In this document: piece by piece, positions 42,628 through 51,894 of the stretch
Position numbering within the stretch: the first letter of the stretch is position 1
How the letters are laid out: each line of letters opens with the position of its first letter
NCBI GenBank assembly: GCA_002295925.1
Contig: DBGO01000016.1
Coordinates: 192,248 to 256,247 of the forward strand
Direction: 5' to 3'
DNA from: Flavobacteriales bacterium UBA852
GTDB lineage: Bacteria; Bacteroidota; Bacteroidia; Flavobacteriales_E; Vicingaceae
Length of the DNA stretch: 64,000 nucleotides
Notes under the pieces: model-generated
Told to the model about the DNA's origin: nothing
Seen by the model: the letters and a program-made list of their open reading frames with translations, nothing else
Database searches by the model: none
Translations under genes and position numbers: made by a program

Positions 42628-43674
42628 TTACTCAACTGTCCAAGTATGTTCACCTTTTAGTAATTTTTGTAAATCGCCTTCGCCGAATTGTTTTTTTACT
42701 TCTTCAACTTGTTTATTTACCATTTCTTCGTAAACGGCACGTTCTTTCTTATAGAAAATACCAAATGGTCTGGGAAAATGATGTGGTGTTTTAGGATCAT
42801 CGAAAAAGTCGATTAAAATATTGGCTTTATACTTATCAAACATATCGTGAATCCATAAATCGTCTTTTGACAAACCTTCTTTTTCCCATTCGACAATTCG
42901 AGGCGTATAACCATCCAAAACAACAGCTTTTTCATCATCTTCACCAAAAATTAAAGGTTCGCCGTGTTTCATCATTAAGACTTCTTTCTTTTTAGTGGTT
43001 TTATCTGTATATACTTCAAAAGCTTTATCATTAAACACAATGCAGTTCTGATAAATCTCTACAAATGAACTTCCTTTATGATTATTGGCTTCCAATAAAA
43101 TTTCACGTAAAAATTTAGGGTCTCTGTCAACCGTACGCGCAATAAATGTTGCCTCGGCACCCATTGCCAACCGAACAGGGTTGAACGGATGATCGACAAC
43201 TCCGTAAGGTGAAGATTTGGTTTTTAACCCTTCGGGTGATGTTGGCGAATATTGTCCTTTTGTCAACCCGTAAATTTCATTATTAAACAATAATATATTG
43301 GTATTGACATTTCGTCTTAATATATGGATAAGGTGATTGCCACCAATAGAAAGTGCATCGCCATCGCCGGTGATTAGCCAAACATTTAACTCAGGATTCG
43401 CTATACGCAAACCGGTAACAAACGCAGGTGCTCGACCGTGAATACTATGCATTCCGTAAGTATTCATATAATACGGAAAACGCGATGAACACCCGATGCC
43501 GGAAATAAATACGATATTTTCGCGCGGCACGCCAATTTGTGGCAAAATGGTTTGCACTTGTTTAAGTATGGAATAATCGCCACATCCGGGGCACCATTTC
43601 ACTTCCTGATCGGAAGTAAAATCTTTTGCCGTGTATTGGATTTTATTTTCTGTATTTGTTACTGGTGTAGACAT
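42628..43674 (-). CDS. korB: 2-oxoacid:ferredoxin oxidoreductase, beta subunit
   Basis: A 348-residue TPP- and [4Fe-4S]-binding subunit. The cluster cysteines are in 'KWCPGCGDYSI', 'GIGCSSRFPY' and 'YQNCIVFND', and the TPP motif is 'GDGDALSIGGNHLI' with 'NNEIYGLTKGQYSPTS'. 2-Oxoglutarate is the likeliest substrate (KorAB-type sequence), with pyruvate as the alternative. Its gene follows korA by 15 bp. Confidence 0.92.
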   Translation of the reverse strand: MSTPVTNTENKIQYTAKDFTSDQEVKWCPGCGDYSILKQVQTILPQIGVPRENIVFISGIGCSSRFPYYMNTYGMHSIHGRAPAFVTGLRIANPELNVWLITGDGDALSIGGNHLIHILRRNVNTNILLFNNEIYGLTKGQYSPTSPEGLKTKSSPYGVVDHPFNPVRLAMGAEATFIARTVDRDPKFLREILLEANNHKGSSFVEIYQNCIVFNDKAFEVYTDKTTKKKEVLMMKHGEPLIFGEDDEKAVVLDGYTPRIVEWEKEGLSKDDLWIHDMFDKYKANILIDFFDDPKTPHHFPRPFGIFYKKERAVYEEMVNKQVEEVKKQFGEGDLQKLLKGEHTWTVE

Positions 43675-43689
43675 TTTAGTTGACTTATC

Positions 43690-45534
43690 TTAATAAATTT
43701 CTTTAATTTTTTCTTTTATTTCATTTACTGCAAAGGGCACTCCTTGAATTTTATTTAATGGAACCGCATTGAGTAAAAACTTATCTCGAATGATGTGCAC
43801 CAATTGGCCATTGTTCATTTCCGGAATCAAAACTTTTTCAAATCTGTTTAAAACATCTTCCAAATTACGAGGCAACGGATTAAGGTAGGTTAAATGCGCT
43901 TGTGAAACATCCATTCCTTCTTCGATACATTCCATAACGGCAGTTTTTATGGCCCCAAAAGTAGACCCCCAGCCCAACACCAATACTTTTCCGCTCTCTT
44001 TACCGGTTTCAATAGCTTGTTGCGGAATATCATTAGCAATATTGTCCACTTTGGCTTGCCGGGTTTTTACCATTTTTTCGTGATTTTCGGGGTCATAAGA
44101 TACATTTCCTGTTTCTGCTTCTTTTTCAAGTCCTCCTACTCGATGTTCAAAACCTTTCATTCCCGGAACAGCCCATTTTCTCACCAATTTTTTATCTCTG
44201 TGATAAGGTAAAAACACATCATCACTTAAATCGCTTTTTTGAGCAAATGGTGGCTTAATTGGTCTTAAATGCTCAACTTTGGGATATCGCCATGGTTCGG
44301 AACCGTTTGCCAAATAACCGTCAGATAAAATCATAACCGGTGTCATATGTTCTATGGCAATACGTGCCGCCTCATATACTGCATTAAAACAATCAGCCGG
44401 TGTTTTTGCAGCAATCACTGCCAGCGGTGCTTCGCCATTTCTACCATATACTGCTTGAAACAAATCGGCTTGCTCGGTTTTGGTAGGCAATCCGGTTGAT
44501 GGGCCGCCACGCTGAACATTGACAATTACCAAAGGCAATTCCAACATTATTGCCAAACCTATAGCTTCCATCTTTAATGCTATTCCGGGACCACTGGAAC
44601 CTGTAACACCAAGTGCACCTCCAAATGATGCGCCTATTGCCGAACTTACTGCTGCAATTTCGTCTTCTGCTTGAAAAGTTTTGACATTGAAATTTTTTCT
44701 TTTGGATAATTCGTGTAGAATGTCTGATGCCGGCGTAATGGGATATGAGCCGTAAAACAAATCTAATCCGGATTGATGGGCAGCAGCTATCATACCTATT
44801 GCCGTAGCTGCATTTCCGGTAATATTTCTGTATTCTCCTTTTGGCAATTTAGCTTTTTCTACCTCATAGCGTTCGGTAAAAACATTTGTTGCATCACCAT
44901 AGTTATAACCTGCTTTCAGAACTTTAACGTTTGCTTCCAGCAATTCGGGTTTGTGTGCAAATTTTTCTTCCAAAAATTGAATGGTTGCATCTAATTTGCG
45001 ATTATACAACCAATACAAAAAACCCAAAACAAACATATTTTTGGAACGTTCGGCTTCTTTTGTTGACAATGCCGTATCTTTTAATGCTTCTTTGGTTAAT
45101 TTGGTTATATCAATTTCTATTACACGATATTCATTTAATAAGCCCGAAATCAACGGATTTTCTTCACTTTTTGCCAAACGTAAATTTTTGGCATCAAAAC
45201 CTGAGGTATTCACCAATATTGTTCCGCCTTTTTTTACTTTATGAAGATTGGATAATAATCCTGCCGCATTCATTGCCACCAACAAATCCACTTCATCGCC
45301 GGGTGTGTAAATTTCATTACTCCCAAATTGCAACTGAAATCCGGAAACTCCGCTTAATGTGCCTTGCGGCGCACGAATTTCGGCGGGAAAATTGGGGAAT
45401 GTACTGACATCATTGCCATACAAGGCATTGGTATTGGTAAATTGTGTTCCGGTCAATTGCATTCCGTCTCCTGAATCACCGGCAAACAATACAGTGATGT
45501 GTTTTTTCTTTTCGAATGTTATATTTTCTGACAT
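43690..45534 (-). CDS. korA: 2-oxoacid:ferredoxin oxidoreductase, fused gamma-alpha subunit
   Basis: A 614-residue polypeptide. The N-terminal gamma domain (about 12-205) begins 'TVLFAGDSGDGMQLTGTQF'. The alpha domain (about 230-600) has the 2-oxoacid motif 'YGSYPITPASDILHELSK' and 'GGPSTGLPTKTEQADLFQAV'. With KorB it oxidatively decarboxylates a 2-oxoacid to the acyl-CoA and reduces ferredoxin, an oxygen-sensitive route into or around the TCA cycle. A TAATTTTG -7-like element lies upstream at 45554-45561 on the minus strand. Confidence 0.93.
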   Translation of the reverse strand: MSENITFEKKKHITVLFAGDSGDGMQLTGTQFTNTNALYGNDVSTFPNFPAEIRAPQGTLSGVSGFQLQFGSNEIYTPGDEVDLLVAMNAAGLLSNLHKVKKGGTILVNTSGFDAKNLRLAKSEENPLISGLLNEYRVIEIDITKLTKEALKDTALSTKEAERSKNMFVLGFLYWLYNRKLDATIQFLEEKFAHKPELLEANVKVLKAGYNYGDATNVFTERYEVEKAKLPKGEYRNITGNAATAIGMIAAAHQSGLDLFYGSYPITPASDILHELSKRKNFNVKTFQAEDEIAAVSSAIGASFGGALGVTGSSGPGIALKMEAIGLAIMLELPLVIVNVQRGGPSTGLPTKTEQADLFQAVYGRNGEAPLAVIAAKTPADCFNAVYEAARIAIEHMTPVMILSDGYLANGSEPWRYPKVEHLRPIKPPFAQKSDLSDDVFLPYHRDKKLVRKWAVPGMKGFEHRVGGLEKEAETGNVSYDPENHEKMVKTRQAKVDNIANDIPQQAIETGKESGKVLVLGWGSTFGAIKTAVMECIEEGMDVSQAHLTYLNPLPRNLEDVLNRFEKVLIPEMNNGQLVHIIRDKFLLNAVPLNKIQGVPFAVNEIKEKIKEIY

Positions 45535-45588
45535 TGTACTAATTATCTTTAATCAAAATTAGACTTATTATTAATTGTATAAAATCTA

Positions 45589-47982
45589 TTATAAGAGTTT
45601 TTTTCTTTTGGCAATCAGATTTGTTACCAATGTTACAAACGAAACAACCGTAATGGAACTTATTGGCATAAGAATAGCGGCAAAAACGGGCGAAAGTTTT
45701 CCTTGAACAGCAAAATACATTCCAATAATATTATATGTAAAAGATATAATAAAACTGGCAATAACAATGCTAACGCCATTTTTGGAATATTGCAAAAAAT
45801 CGGATAAACGGCGAAAAACTGAAGCATCCAAAATAGCATCGCAAGCCGGCGAAAATGTGTTAATATTTTCTGACACAGAAACACCTACATTGCTTTGTTT
45901 AAGTGCTCCGGCATCATTCAAACCGTCGCCTATCATCATTACAATTTCGCCTTCGGATTGCCATTTTTTTATTAACGCTAATTTTTCTTCGGGTTTGCAA
46001 TTAAAATGTATCTCGGTATTATCGGGGAAAATTTCCAATAATTTATCTTTATCCTTATCATTATCTCCAGAAACTATTTTCAGTTTATAATTTTCTTTCA
46101 ATTCATCTACAACCGATTTTAATCCGTGTCGGAACAAGCTGTCAAAAGAGAATTTCCCGACAGGTTGATTTTCAATAGCTATAAACACACCCGACATTAT
46201 ATTTTCTTGTCGAAATCCGCAAAATTCTGCCGAACCGATTTTATAATGCGTATTATTTACTATCGCTTCAATTCCGTACCCGGGGAATTCTTTGTAACTT
46301 TCTACTGAAATTAACGGATATTCATCCAATGCTTTATATAGCATTTTACTTAACGGATGCGACGATTGATAAACAGCGCTTTTTATTTCTGATTTTTGCT
46401 TATCTGTCAACTCTTTCCCCTCGTAAGTGGCTTTACTTCCCTGAGTTTGTGTAATGGTGCCGGTTTTATCAAAAACAATGGTGGTAATACGCGCCATCTC
46501 TTCGACCGTTTCACTGTTTTTTACATAAAATTTGTTTCTACCAAAAATACGTAAGATATTACCAAAGGTAAAAGGCGCACTCAACGCCAAAGCGCAAGGA
46601 CAAGCAATAATCAATACTGCCGTAAAAGCTTCAAATGCAATACCGGCATCTTTTCCATACCAATAAAATGCCGTAGCAAAGGCAATAACAAGAATAGAAA
46701 CAGTAAAATATACACTTATTTTATTGGTTAGCGTTTCAAAATTGTGGGTATTTTCATTTCTAAACACCGCATCGTTCCATAATTGGGTCAGATAACTCTG
46801 TGCCAATTCTTTTTCTACTTTCAAGTGGATTGTTTTCCCGACGTGTTTGGCTCCGGCGTTAACTTTATCCCCTTTTTTCTTTTTTATCAACACTGATTCG
46901 CCCGTTACAAAACTATTGTCGATATTGGCTTCATCAGAAAGTAAAATGCTGTCAACCGGCACTAATTCTTGATTGCGAATAATAATTTCGTCTCCTACTT
47001 TGAGCTGATGTATAGAAATACTGTATTCTTCACCGTCTTTCCATTTGCTGACGGCTATGGGCAAAAATGAACGATAATCTCTTTCAAAAGACAATGATTT
47101 ATAGGTTTTTTGTTGAAAAACTCTTCCCATCAACAAAAAGAAAACCAGTCCGCTTAAAGAATCCAAATACCCCGGTCCGGTTTGAGTAAGGATTTCATAA
47201 ACACTGCGGGCAAACAAAACAAATATTCCAAGGGTAATGGGGACATCGATGTTTATGTTTTTATGTTTTAAACCATTAAATGCCGATTTGTAATAATAGT
47301 CGGCAGAATAAACCACTACCGGAACAGCCAATAAAATACTCAGTATGCCAAACAATAAAGAAAATTGCTCTTTACTTTGAGGGTCTAAACCAAAATATTC
47401 GGGCAAACTGATGAGCATAATATTTCCAAAAGCAAATCCTGCAACACCTACACGATACCATAATGAACGGTCTATTTCGGGTTGCTTTGTTTTATCCAAT
47501 TGGTCGAGATTTATCAACGGTTCGTAACCAACCGAAGCCAATAACTCAACCATTTGTCGCAAACTGATTTTTTGATGATTGAAAGAAACTTTCAATTGTT
47601 TTTTTAAAAAATTAACTCTACTGGATTGAATATCAGGATTTAACTTATATAAATTTTCAAGCAACCAAATACAAGAACTGCAATGAATGGCAGGAATATA
47701 AAAGGTTACTATCATTGTTTCATCATCAATAAAATCGGCAATTTTTTGTTTTACTTCTTCATCTTCCAAATATTCAAAACGTTTTTTGTGAACGGTTGGC
47801 GGACTAATGCCCGGGGCTTCATCCAAATTATAATAACCGCACATATCGTTTTGGTTCAAGATTTCATAAACCGAACGGCATCCTTGACAGCAAAATACTT
47901 TCTCATCAAAATAAATTTGCTCATTAATACATTGCTCACCACAATGAAAACACGAAGGAATGTTTTTATCTTTTTTTGCCAT
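45589..47982 (-). CDS. ccoI: Copper-exporting P1B-ATPase CcoI/FixI type
   Basis: A 797-residue P-type ATPase. An N-terminal cysteine-rich metal domain (about 10-45, 'CFHCGEQC' and 'FCCQGCRSVYEI') typical of CcoI precedes an HMA domain whose motif is HCSSC. The membrane ion site is Cys461-Pro-Cys463, phosphorylated Asp505 lies in DKTGT, and the SSHPL and 'GDGLNDAGALKQSN' motifs complete the cytosolic part. It supplies copper for cbb3 oxidase assembly. I start at the ATG at 47982; a 16-residue upstream extension is not conserved. No ccoS or ccoNOP follows. Confidence 0.9.
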   Translation of the reverse strand: MAKKDKNIPSCFHCGEQCINEQIYFDEKVFCCQGCRSVYEILNQNDMCGYYNLDEAPGISPPTVHKKRFEYLEDEEVKQKIADFIDDETMIVTFYIPAIHCSSCIWLLENLYKLNPDIQSSRVNFLKKQLKVSFNHQKISLRQMVELLASVGYEPLINLDQLDKTKQPEIDRSLWYRVGVAGFAFGNIMLISLPEYFGLDPQSKEQFSLLFGILSILLAVPVVVYSADYYYKSAFNGLKHKNINIDVPITLGIFVLFARSVYEILTQTGPGYLDSLSGLVFFLLMGRVFQQKTYKSLSFERDYRSFLPIAVSKWKDGEEYSISIHQLKVGDEIIIRNQELVPVDSILLSDEANIDNSFVTGESVLIKKKKGDKVNAGAKHVGKTIHLKVEKELAQSYLTQLWNDAVFRNENTHNFETLTNKISVYFTVSILVIAFATAFYWYGKDAGIAFEAFTAVLIIACPCALALSAPFTFGNILRIFGRNKFYVKNSETVEEMARITTIVFDKTGTITQTQGSKATYEGKELTDKQKSEIKSAVYQSSHPLSKMLYKALDEYPLISVESYKEFPGYGIEAIVNNTHYKIGSAEFCGFRQENIMSGVFIAIENQPVGKFSFDSLFRHGLKSVVDELKENYKLKIVSGDNDKDKDKLLEIFPDNTEIHFNCKPEEKLALIKKWQSEGEIVMMIGDGLNDAGALKQSNVGVSVSENINTFSPACDAILDASVFRRLSDFLQYSKNGVSIVIASFIISFTYNIIGMYFAVQGKLSPVFAAILMPISSITVVSFVTLVTNLIAKRKKLL

Positions 47983-47987
47983 TAATG

Positions 47988-48062
47988 CAAAATTCCACCT
48001 TTTATCTTCATAAAATATGAATTTTATCATATTTTTGTTTCATATATGAATTGCCCATTCAT
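47988..48062. promoter_or_regulatory. Divergent ccoI/fnr promoter region with dyad cluster
   Basis: Within 56 bp there are five copies of TTCAT/ATGAA. They form TTCATA-AAA-TATGAA (48007-48021), TTCATATATGAA (48039-48050) and ATGAAT-N5-ATTCAT (48046-48062). Overlapping them, ATGA-N6-TCAT (48017-48030) has the TGA-N6-TCA geometry of CRP/FNR sites. The fnr-side -7 element is TATTTTTG (48030-48037); on the ccoI side GAATTTTG (47995-47988, minus) is a weaker candidate. Confidence 0.55.
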
Positions 48063-48067
48063 CTTAC

Positions 48068-48778
48068 ATGATAAATAACAAACCGGAAATACCCCATTGC
48101 GCTACTTGTGGTTCTCGCCATAAAAGTATTTTTTGCAACATCAGCAATGAAGAAATTGACGAAATAGACAACTCTAAAGGTTGTCATTTTTACAATAAAG
48201 GTCAAGTAATTTTTAAAGAAGGACATTATACCAACGGTATATATTGTGTAAATAAAGGTAAAATTAAACTTTACAAAGACGGACCTGACGGGAAAGAGCA
48301 AATTATTCGATTTGCGAAAGAAGGCGATATTATCGGATACCGGGCATTACTTGCCGACGAAAAACTATCCGCATCGGCAAAAACATTAGAAGAAACCACC
48401 GTTTGTTTTATTCCAAAAAGTGTTTTATTTGATTTATTAAAGAAGGATTTTGACCTTACACAAGGAGTCTTAAAGCTTTTAAGTCATGATATTGGCGAAG
48501 CCACTAAAATACTAACCGACATGGCTCAAAAACCGGTTCGCGAACGCGTTGCCGAAATGCTTTTACTGTTAAAAGAAACCTTCTCTACCGATGACGAGGG
48601 CTTTATTAATGTTAAACTCTCGCGTGAAGAAATTGCGGGAATGGTGGGAACAGCTACCGAAAGTACTATTCGTATATTATCGGAATTTAAAAAAGACCGG
48701 TTAATCGAAACTTCGGGTAAAAGAATAAAAATTACCAACCTGCCTCAATTGACTTTTGTTGCCAATGTTTTCGATTGA
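48068..48778 (+). CDS. Crp/Fnr-family regulator, FNR-like
   Basis: A 236-residue regulator. The N-terminus has Cys11, Cys14 and Cys23 (CATC and FC), with Cys39, Cys60 and Cys113 further on, so an oxygen-labile [4Fe-4S] cluster like that of FNR is plausible. A cyclic-nucleotide-type beta-roll spans about 40-125, followed by a dimer helix and a C-terminal winged helix-turn-helix (about 185-235, 'LSREEIAGMVGTATESTIRI'). The recognition helix keeps Glu and Arg in the FNR positions. The gene is divergent from ccoI, consistent with control of microaerobic respiration. Confidence 0.85.
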   Translation: MINNKPEIPHCATCGSRHKSIFCNISNEEIDEIDNSKGCHFYNKGQVIFKEGHYTNGIYCVNKGKIKLYKDGPDGKEQIIRFAKEGDIIGYRALLADEKLSASAKTLEETTVCFIPKSVLFDLLKKDFDLTQGVLKLLSHDIGEATKILTDMAQKPVRERVAEMLLLLKETFSTDDEGFINVKLSREEIAGMVGTATESTIRILSEFKKDRLIETSGKRIKITNLPQLTFVANVFD

Positions 48779-48797
48779 TAAATCAGTTTTATTATTA

Positions 48798-48825
48798 TTT
48801 GACAGAAAAAGTATGCCTATATTTG
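48798..48825 (+). promoter_or_regulatory. Promoter of the SAM methyltransferase gene
   Basis: TTTG at 48798-48801 and TATATTTG at 48818-48825, separated by 16 bp, match the Bacteroidota -33/-7 pattern. The start codon lies 35 bp downstream. Confidence 0.6.
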
Positions 48826-48860
48826 ACACTATTCAAAGGCAAATCGCAACATTTTAATGT

Positions 48861-49625
48861 ATGAAATTTAAAGATCGCGTTCCAAAAGAATTATTCAACA
48901 AAAACAAACACTACTTGGGTCGCCCGGCAGATGCCGATACAGAATTCATAAAACGACGCATAAAATTGGTTGAAGCCATTCCCGGATTTACCGGAAAAGA
49001 CAAAACACTACTCGAAATTGGATGCGGCAACGGCGCATCAATGTTTTTGCTTGCCGATAAAATGAAAAAATGCATAGGCATTGATATTAATGATGTTCAT
49101 AAAGAAGAATTTAACAAGTACAAAGCCGAGCATAATATAACTAATTGTGAATACAGAGTTTTGGACGTTGTAAATGCGACACCCGAAGAAAAATTTGATC
49201 GTATCATCAGCTTTGAGGTAATTGAACATTTATCCGATGAAAGTGGTTTAAAATATTACTACGATGCTTTAAAAGATGATGGTATACTTGCTATTACCGT
49301 TCCAAACAAATGGTGGATATTTGAAACACACGGCGCACGTTTACCGCTTTTGCCTTGGAATCGTGTACCTTTTTTTTCGTGGTTGCCCACACCTATTCAC
49401 GAAAAATATGCCAATGCTCGCATTTACACCAGACAACGCATTACTAAATTGCTCAATAAGTTTGGTTTCGAGGTTCTTGACTATAAATACATAACTGCAC
49501 CGCTCGATGTTTTGCCCGAAGGAAAATTAAAAAAGACACTGCTTAAATATATTTTCAATTCCGAAACAACCAAAAATCCGGTAAAATCTCCCTCCATTTT
49601 TTTGGTTGCCCGAAAGAAAAAGTAA
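48861..49625 (+). CDS. Class I SAM-dependent methyltransferase
   Basis: A 254-residue methyltransferase. Motif I is 'LLEIGCGNGASMFLLADKM', motif II includes 'CIGIDIN' and motif IV/post I is 'FDRIISFEVIEHLSDESG', typical of UbiE/UbiG-like and sugar or lipid methyltransferases. The later 'VPNKWWIFETHGARLPLLPW' segment recalls glycan-linked methyltransferases. Substrate unknown. It is monocistronic by its own promoter and the riboswitch downstream. Confidence 0.82.
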   Translation: MKFKDRVPKELFNKNKHYLGRPADADTEFIKRRIKLVEAIPGFTGKDKTLLEIGCGNGASMFLLADKMKKCIGIDINDVHKEEFNKYKAEHNITNCEYRVLDVVNATPEEKFDRIISFEVIEHLSDESGLKYYYDALKDDGILAITVPNKWWIFETHGARLPLLPWNRVPFFSWLPTPIHEKYANARIYTRQRITKLLNKFGFEVLDYKYITAPLDVLPEGKLKKTLLKYIFNSETTKNPVKSPSIFLVARKKK

Positions 49626-49682
49626 TTCCCACGCTTTGATAATTTAATAAAATTCAAACTGCATTTATTTGCAATATTTGCT

Positions 49683-49690
49683 TACATTTG
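49683..49690 (+). promoter_or_regulatory. -7-like element upstream of the TPP riboswitch
   Basis: TACATTTG is an exact TAnnTTTG and starts about 15 bp before the TPP aptamer, so it is the likely promoter of the thiS-thiC unit. No TTG at -33 was found at the usual spacing. Confidence 0.45.
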
Positions 49691-49697
49691 AACTAAA

Positions 49698-49780
49698 CTT
49701 TAGGGGTGCTGCAAAAAGTGGCTGAGAAATACCCTCAACACCTGAACAGGGTAATGCCTGCGAAGGGAAAAGTTGATATT
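49698..49780 (+). ncRNA. TPP (THI-element) riboswitch
   Basis: Hallmarks are GGGGTGCT, GGCTGAGAAATACCCTCAA, ACCTGAACAGGGTAATGCC and GCGAAGGGA in order, the conserved J and P elements of the thiamine pyrophosphate aptamer. It lies directly before thiS. A CCCCCTA run at 49794-49800 can pair with TAGGGG at the 5' edge of the aptamer, giving a possible alternative fold. A run of T follows it. Confidence 0.97.
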
Positions 49781-49815
49781 TTCTCGCATAAATCCCCCTA
49801 TTTAATTTTTTTTAA

Positions 49816-50019
49816 ATGACTGTTTGTCTTAACGATAAAGAAATTTCATTACCCAAAGAAGCATTAACTGTTTTCGATTTATTAAAAAGTCAAAATATTT
49901 CGGAAAACGGTATAGCCGTCGCTATCAACCAACAAGTAGTAAGCAAAAGCAAATGGACGACAACGCAAATAAAAAATAATGATAAAATAATTATAATAAC
50001 TGCCACACAGGGCGGATAA
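49816..50019 (+). CDS. thiS: Sulfur carrier protein ThiS
   Basis: A 67-residue ubiquitin-like sulfur carrier. It has the hydrophobic beta-grasp core ('TVFDLLKSQNISENGIAVAI') and ends in the obligatory Gly-Gly ('TATQGG') that becomes the thiocarboxylate for thiazole synthesis. It is 16 bp after the TPP-riboswitch CCCCCTA segment and 11 bp before thiC. Confidence 0.93.
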   Translation: MTVCLNDKEISLPKEALTVFDLLKSQNISENGIAVAINQQVVSKSKWTTTQIKNNDKIIIITATQGG

Positions 50020-50030
50020 ATACAAAACAA

Positions 50031-51893
50031 ATGTCAACTATGAAAAAAGACCAAACACCAAAAAATGAGGTTATTACCAGAAAACCGTTTCCGGCTTCCA
50101 CAAAAATTTATGTAAAAGGAAAATTACACGACATTAAAGTTGCCATGCGCGAAATTAAATTGTCGGATACGGTTGATAAATTTAACGGCAAACGCGAGCC
50201 CAATCAACCGGTTACCGTTTATGATACGTCCGGACCTTATACCGATCCAAATATTGAATTGGATGTAAGAAAAGGATTGCCAAAACTTCGTCAAGAATGG
50301 ATTTTAAGCAGAGGCGACGTAGAAGAATTGCCCGAAATTTCATCAGAATACGGTAAAGAACGTTTGCTCAACTCTGAGTTAAACCATTTACGATTTGAGC
50401 ACATTAAAAAACCACTGAAAGCCAAATCCGGGCAAAATGTAACACAAATGTATTATGCTCGCAAAGGCATCATTACGCCCGAAATGGAATATGTGGCGAT
50501 TAGAGAAAATCGCAGAATTGACGAATATAAAGACACTATCGGGCAACACAAAGGCAATCCGTTTGGTGCCAACATACCCGAAAAAATCACTCCTGAGTTT
50601 GTTCGCGACGAAGTAGCCGCAGGAAGAGCTATTATTCCGTCAAATATCAATCACCCTGAAAGCGAACCAATGATTATCGGACGTAACTTCTTAACAAAAA
50701 TAAATGCCAATATCGGTAATTCTGCCGTAACATCAAGTATTGAAGAAGAGGTAGAAAAAGCCGTTTGGGCTTGCCGTTGGGGTGCCGACACAATTATGGA
50801 TTTATCTACCGGACAAAATATACACGAAACTCGCGAATGGATTATTCGTAACTCGCCGGTTCCCGTTGGTACAGTGCCAATTTACCAAGCATTAGAAAAA
50901 GTTAATGGCAAAGCCGAAGATTTAACTTGGGAAATTTTTAAAGATACCTTGATAGAACAAGCCGAACAAGGCGTTGATTACTTTACCATTCATGCCGGCG
51001 TATTATTACGATATATTCCGCTTACGGCAAAACGTGTTACCGGAATAGTATCCCGTGGTGGTTCCATTATGGCAAAATGGTGTTTGGCTCATCATAAAGA
51101 AAATTTCCTTTACACTCACTTTGAAGAAATTTGCGAAATAATGAAAGCTTATGACGTAGCATTTTCTTTAGGCGATGGTTTACGTCCGGGCTCAATTGCC
51201 GATGCAAACGATAAAGCACAATTTGCCGAATTGGAAACGCTTGGCGAATTGACAAAAATTGCTTGGAAACACGATTGCCAAGTTATGATTGAAGGTCCCG
51301 GTCATGTGCCAATGCATATGATTAAAGAAAATATGGATAAAGAATTGCGCGATTGCTACGAAGCGCCATTTTACACCTTAGGACCGCTTACAACCGATAT
51401 TGCCCCAGGCTACGACCATATAACATCAGCAATTGGTGCGGCTCAAATCGGATGGTACGGAACAGCAATGCTTTGCTACGTTACGCCAAAAGAGCACTTG
51501 GGATTACCCAATAAAGAAGATGTACGCGAAGGCGTTATTACATATAAACTAGCGGCACACGCTGCCGATTTGGCAAAAGGATTTCCGGGCGCTCAAATTC
51601 GAGATAATGCTTTAAGTAAAGCTCGTTTTGAATTTAGATGGGAAGACCAATTCAATCTTTCGCTCGACCCTGAAAAAGCCCGCGAATATCATGATGAGAC
51701 CTTACCTGCCGAAGGTGCAAAAATTGCCCATTTCTGCTCTATGTGCGGTCCGCATTTTTGTTCTATGAAAATAACCCAAGATGTGCGCAAATATGCCGAA
51801 CAAAAAGAAATTGACGAGAAAAAAGCACTGGAAGAAGGAATGAAAGAAAAATCAAAAGAGTTTAAAGAAAAAGGCAGCGAAGTTTATTTATAA
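50031..51893 (+). CDS. thiC: Phosphomethylpyrimidine synthase ThiC
   Basis: A 620-residue radical-SAM enzyme that rearranges aminoimidazole ribotide to HMP-phosphate, the thiamine pyrimidine. The [4Fe-4S] motif is C-terminal as in all ThiC: Cys569, Cys572 and Cys577 in CSMCGPHFC. Other conserved segments include 'WACRWGADTIMDLSTGQNI' and 'ALSLGDGLRPGS'-like 'AFSLGDGLRPGSIADA'. Alternative start: ATG three codons later. A bidirectional terminator follows immediately, so the thi unit here is only thiS-thiC. Confidence 0.97.
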   Translation: MSTMKKDQTPKNEVITRKPFPASTKIYVKGKLHDIKVAMREIKLSDTVDKFNGKREPNQPVTVYDTSGPYTDPNIELDVRKGLPKLRQEWILSRGDVEELPEISSEYGKERLLNSELNHLRFEHIKKPLKAKSGQNVTQMYYARKGIITPEMEYVAIRENRRIDEYKDTIGQHKGNPFGANIPEKITPEFVRDEVAAGRAIIPSNINHPESEPMIIGRNFLTKINANIGNSAVTSSIEEEVEKAVWACRWGADTIMDLSTGQNIHETREWIIRNSPVPVGTVPIYQALEKVNGKAEDLTWEIFKDTLIEQAEQGVDYFTIHAGVLLRYIPLTAKRVTGIVSRGGSIMAKWCLAHHKENFLYTHFEEICEIMKAYDVAFSLGDGLRPGSIADANDKAQFAELETLGELTKIAWKHDCQVMIEGPGHVPMHMIKENMDKELRDCYEAPFYTLGPLTTDIAPGYDHITSAIGAAQIGWYGTAMLCYVTPKEHLGLPNKEDVREGVITYKLAAHAADLAKGFPGAQIRDNALSKARFEFRWEDQFNLSLDPEKAREYHDETLPAEGAKIAHFCSMCGPHFCSMKITQDVRKYAEQKEIDEKKALEEGMKEKSKEFKEKGSEVYL

Positions 51894-51894
51894 T

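Noticed and set aside
45534..45588. korAB promoter
   Set aside because: Only a -7-like TAATTTTG is present; without a -33 element I did not list it as a separate feature, only as a remark under korA.
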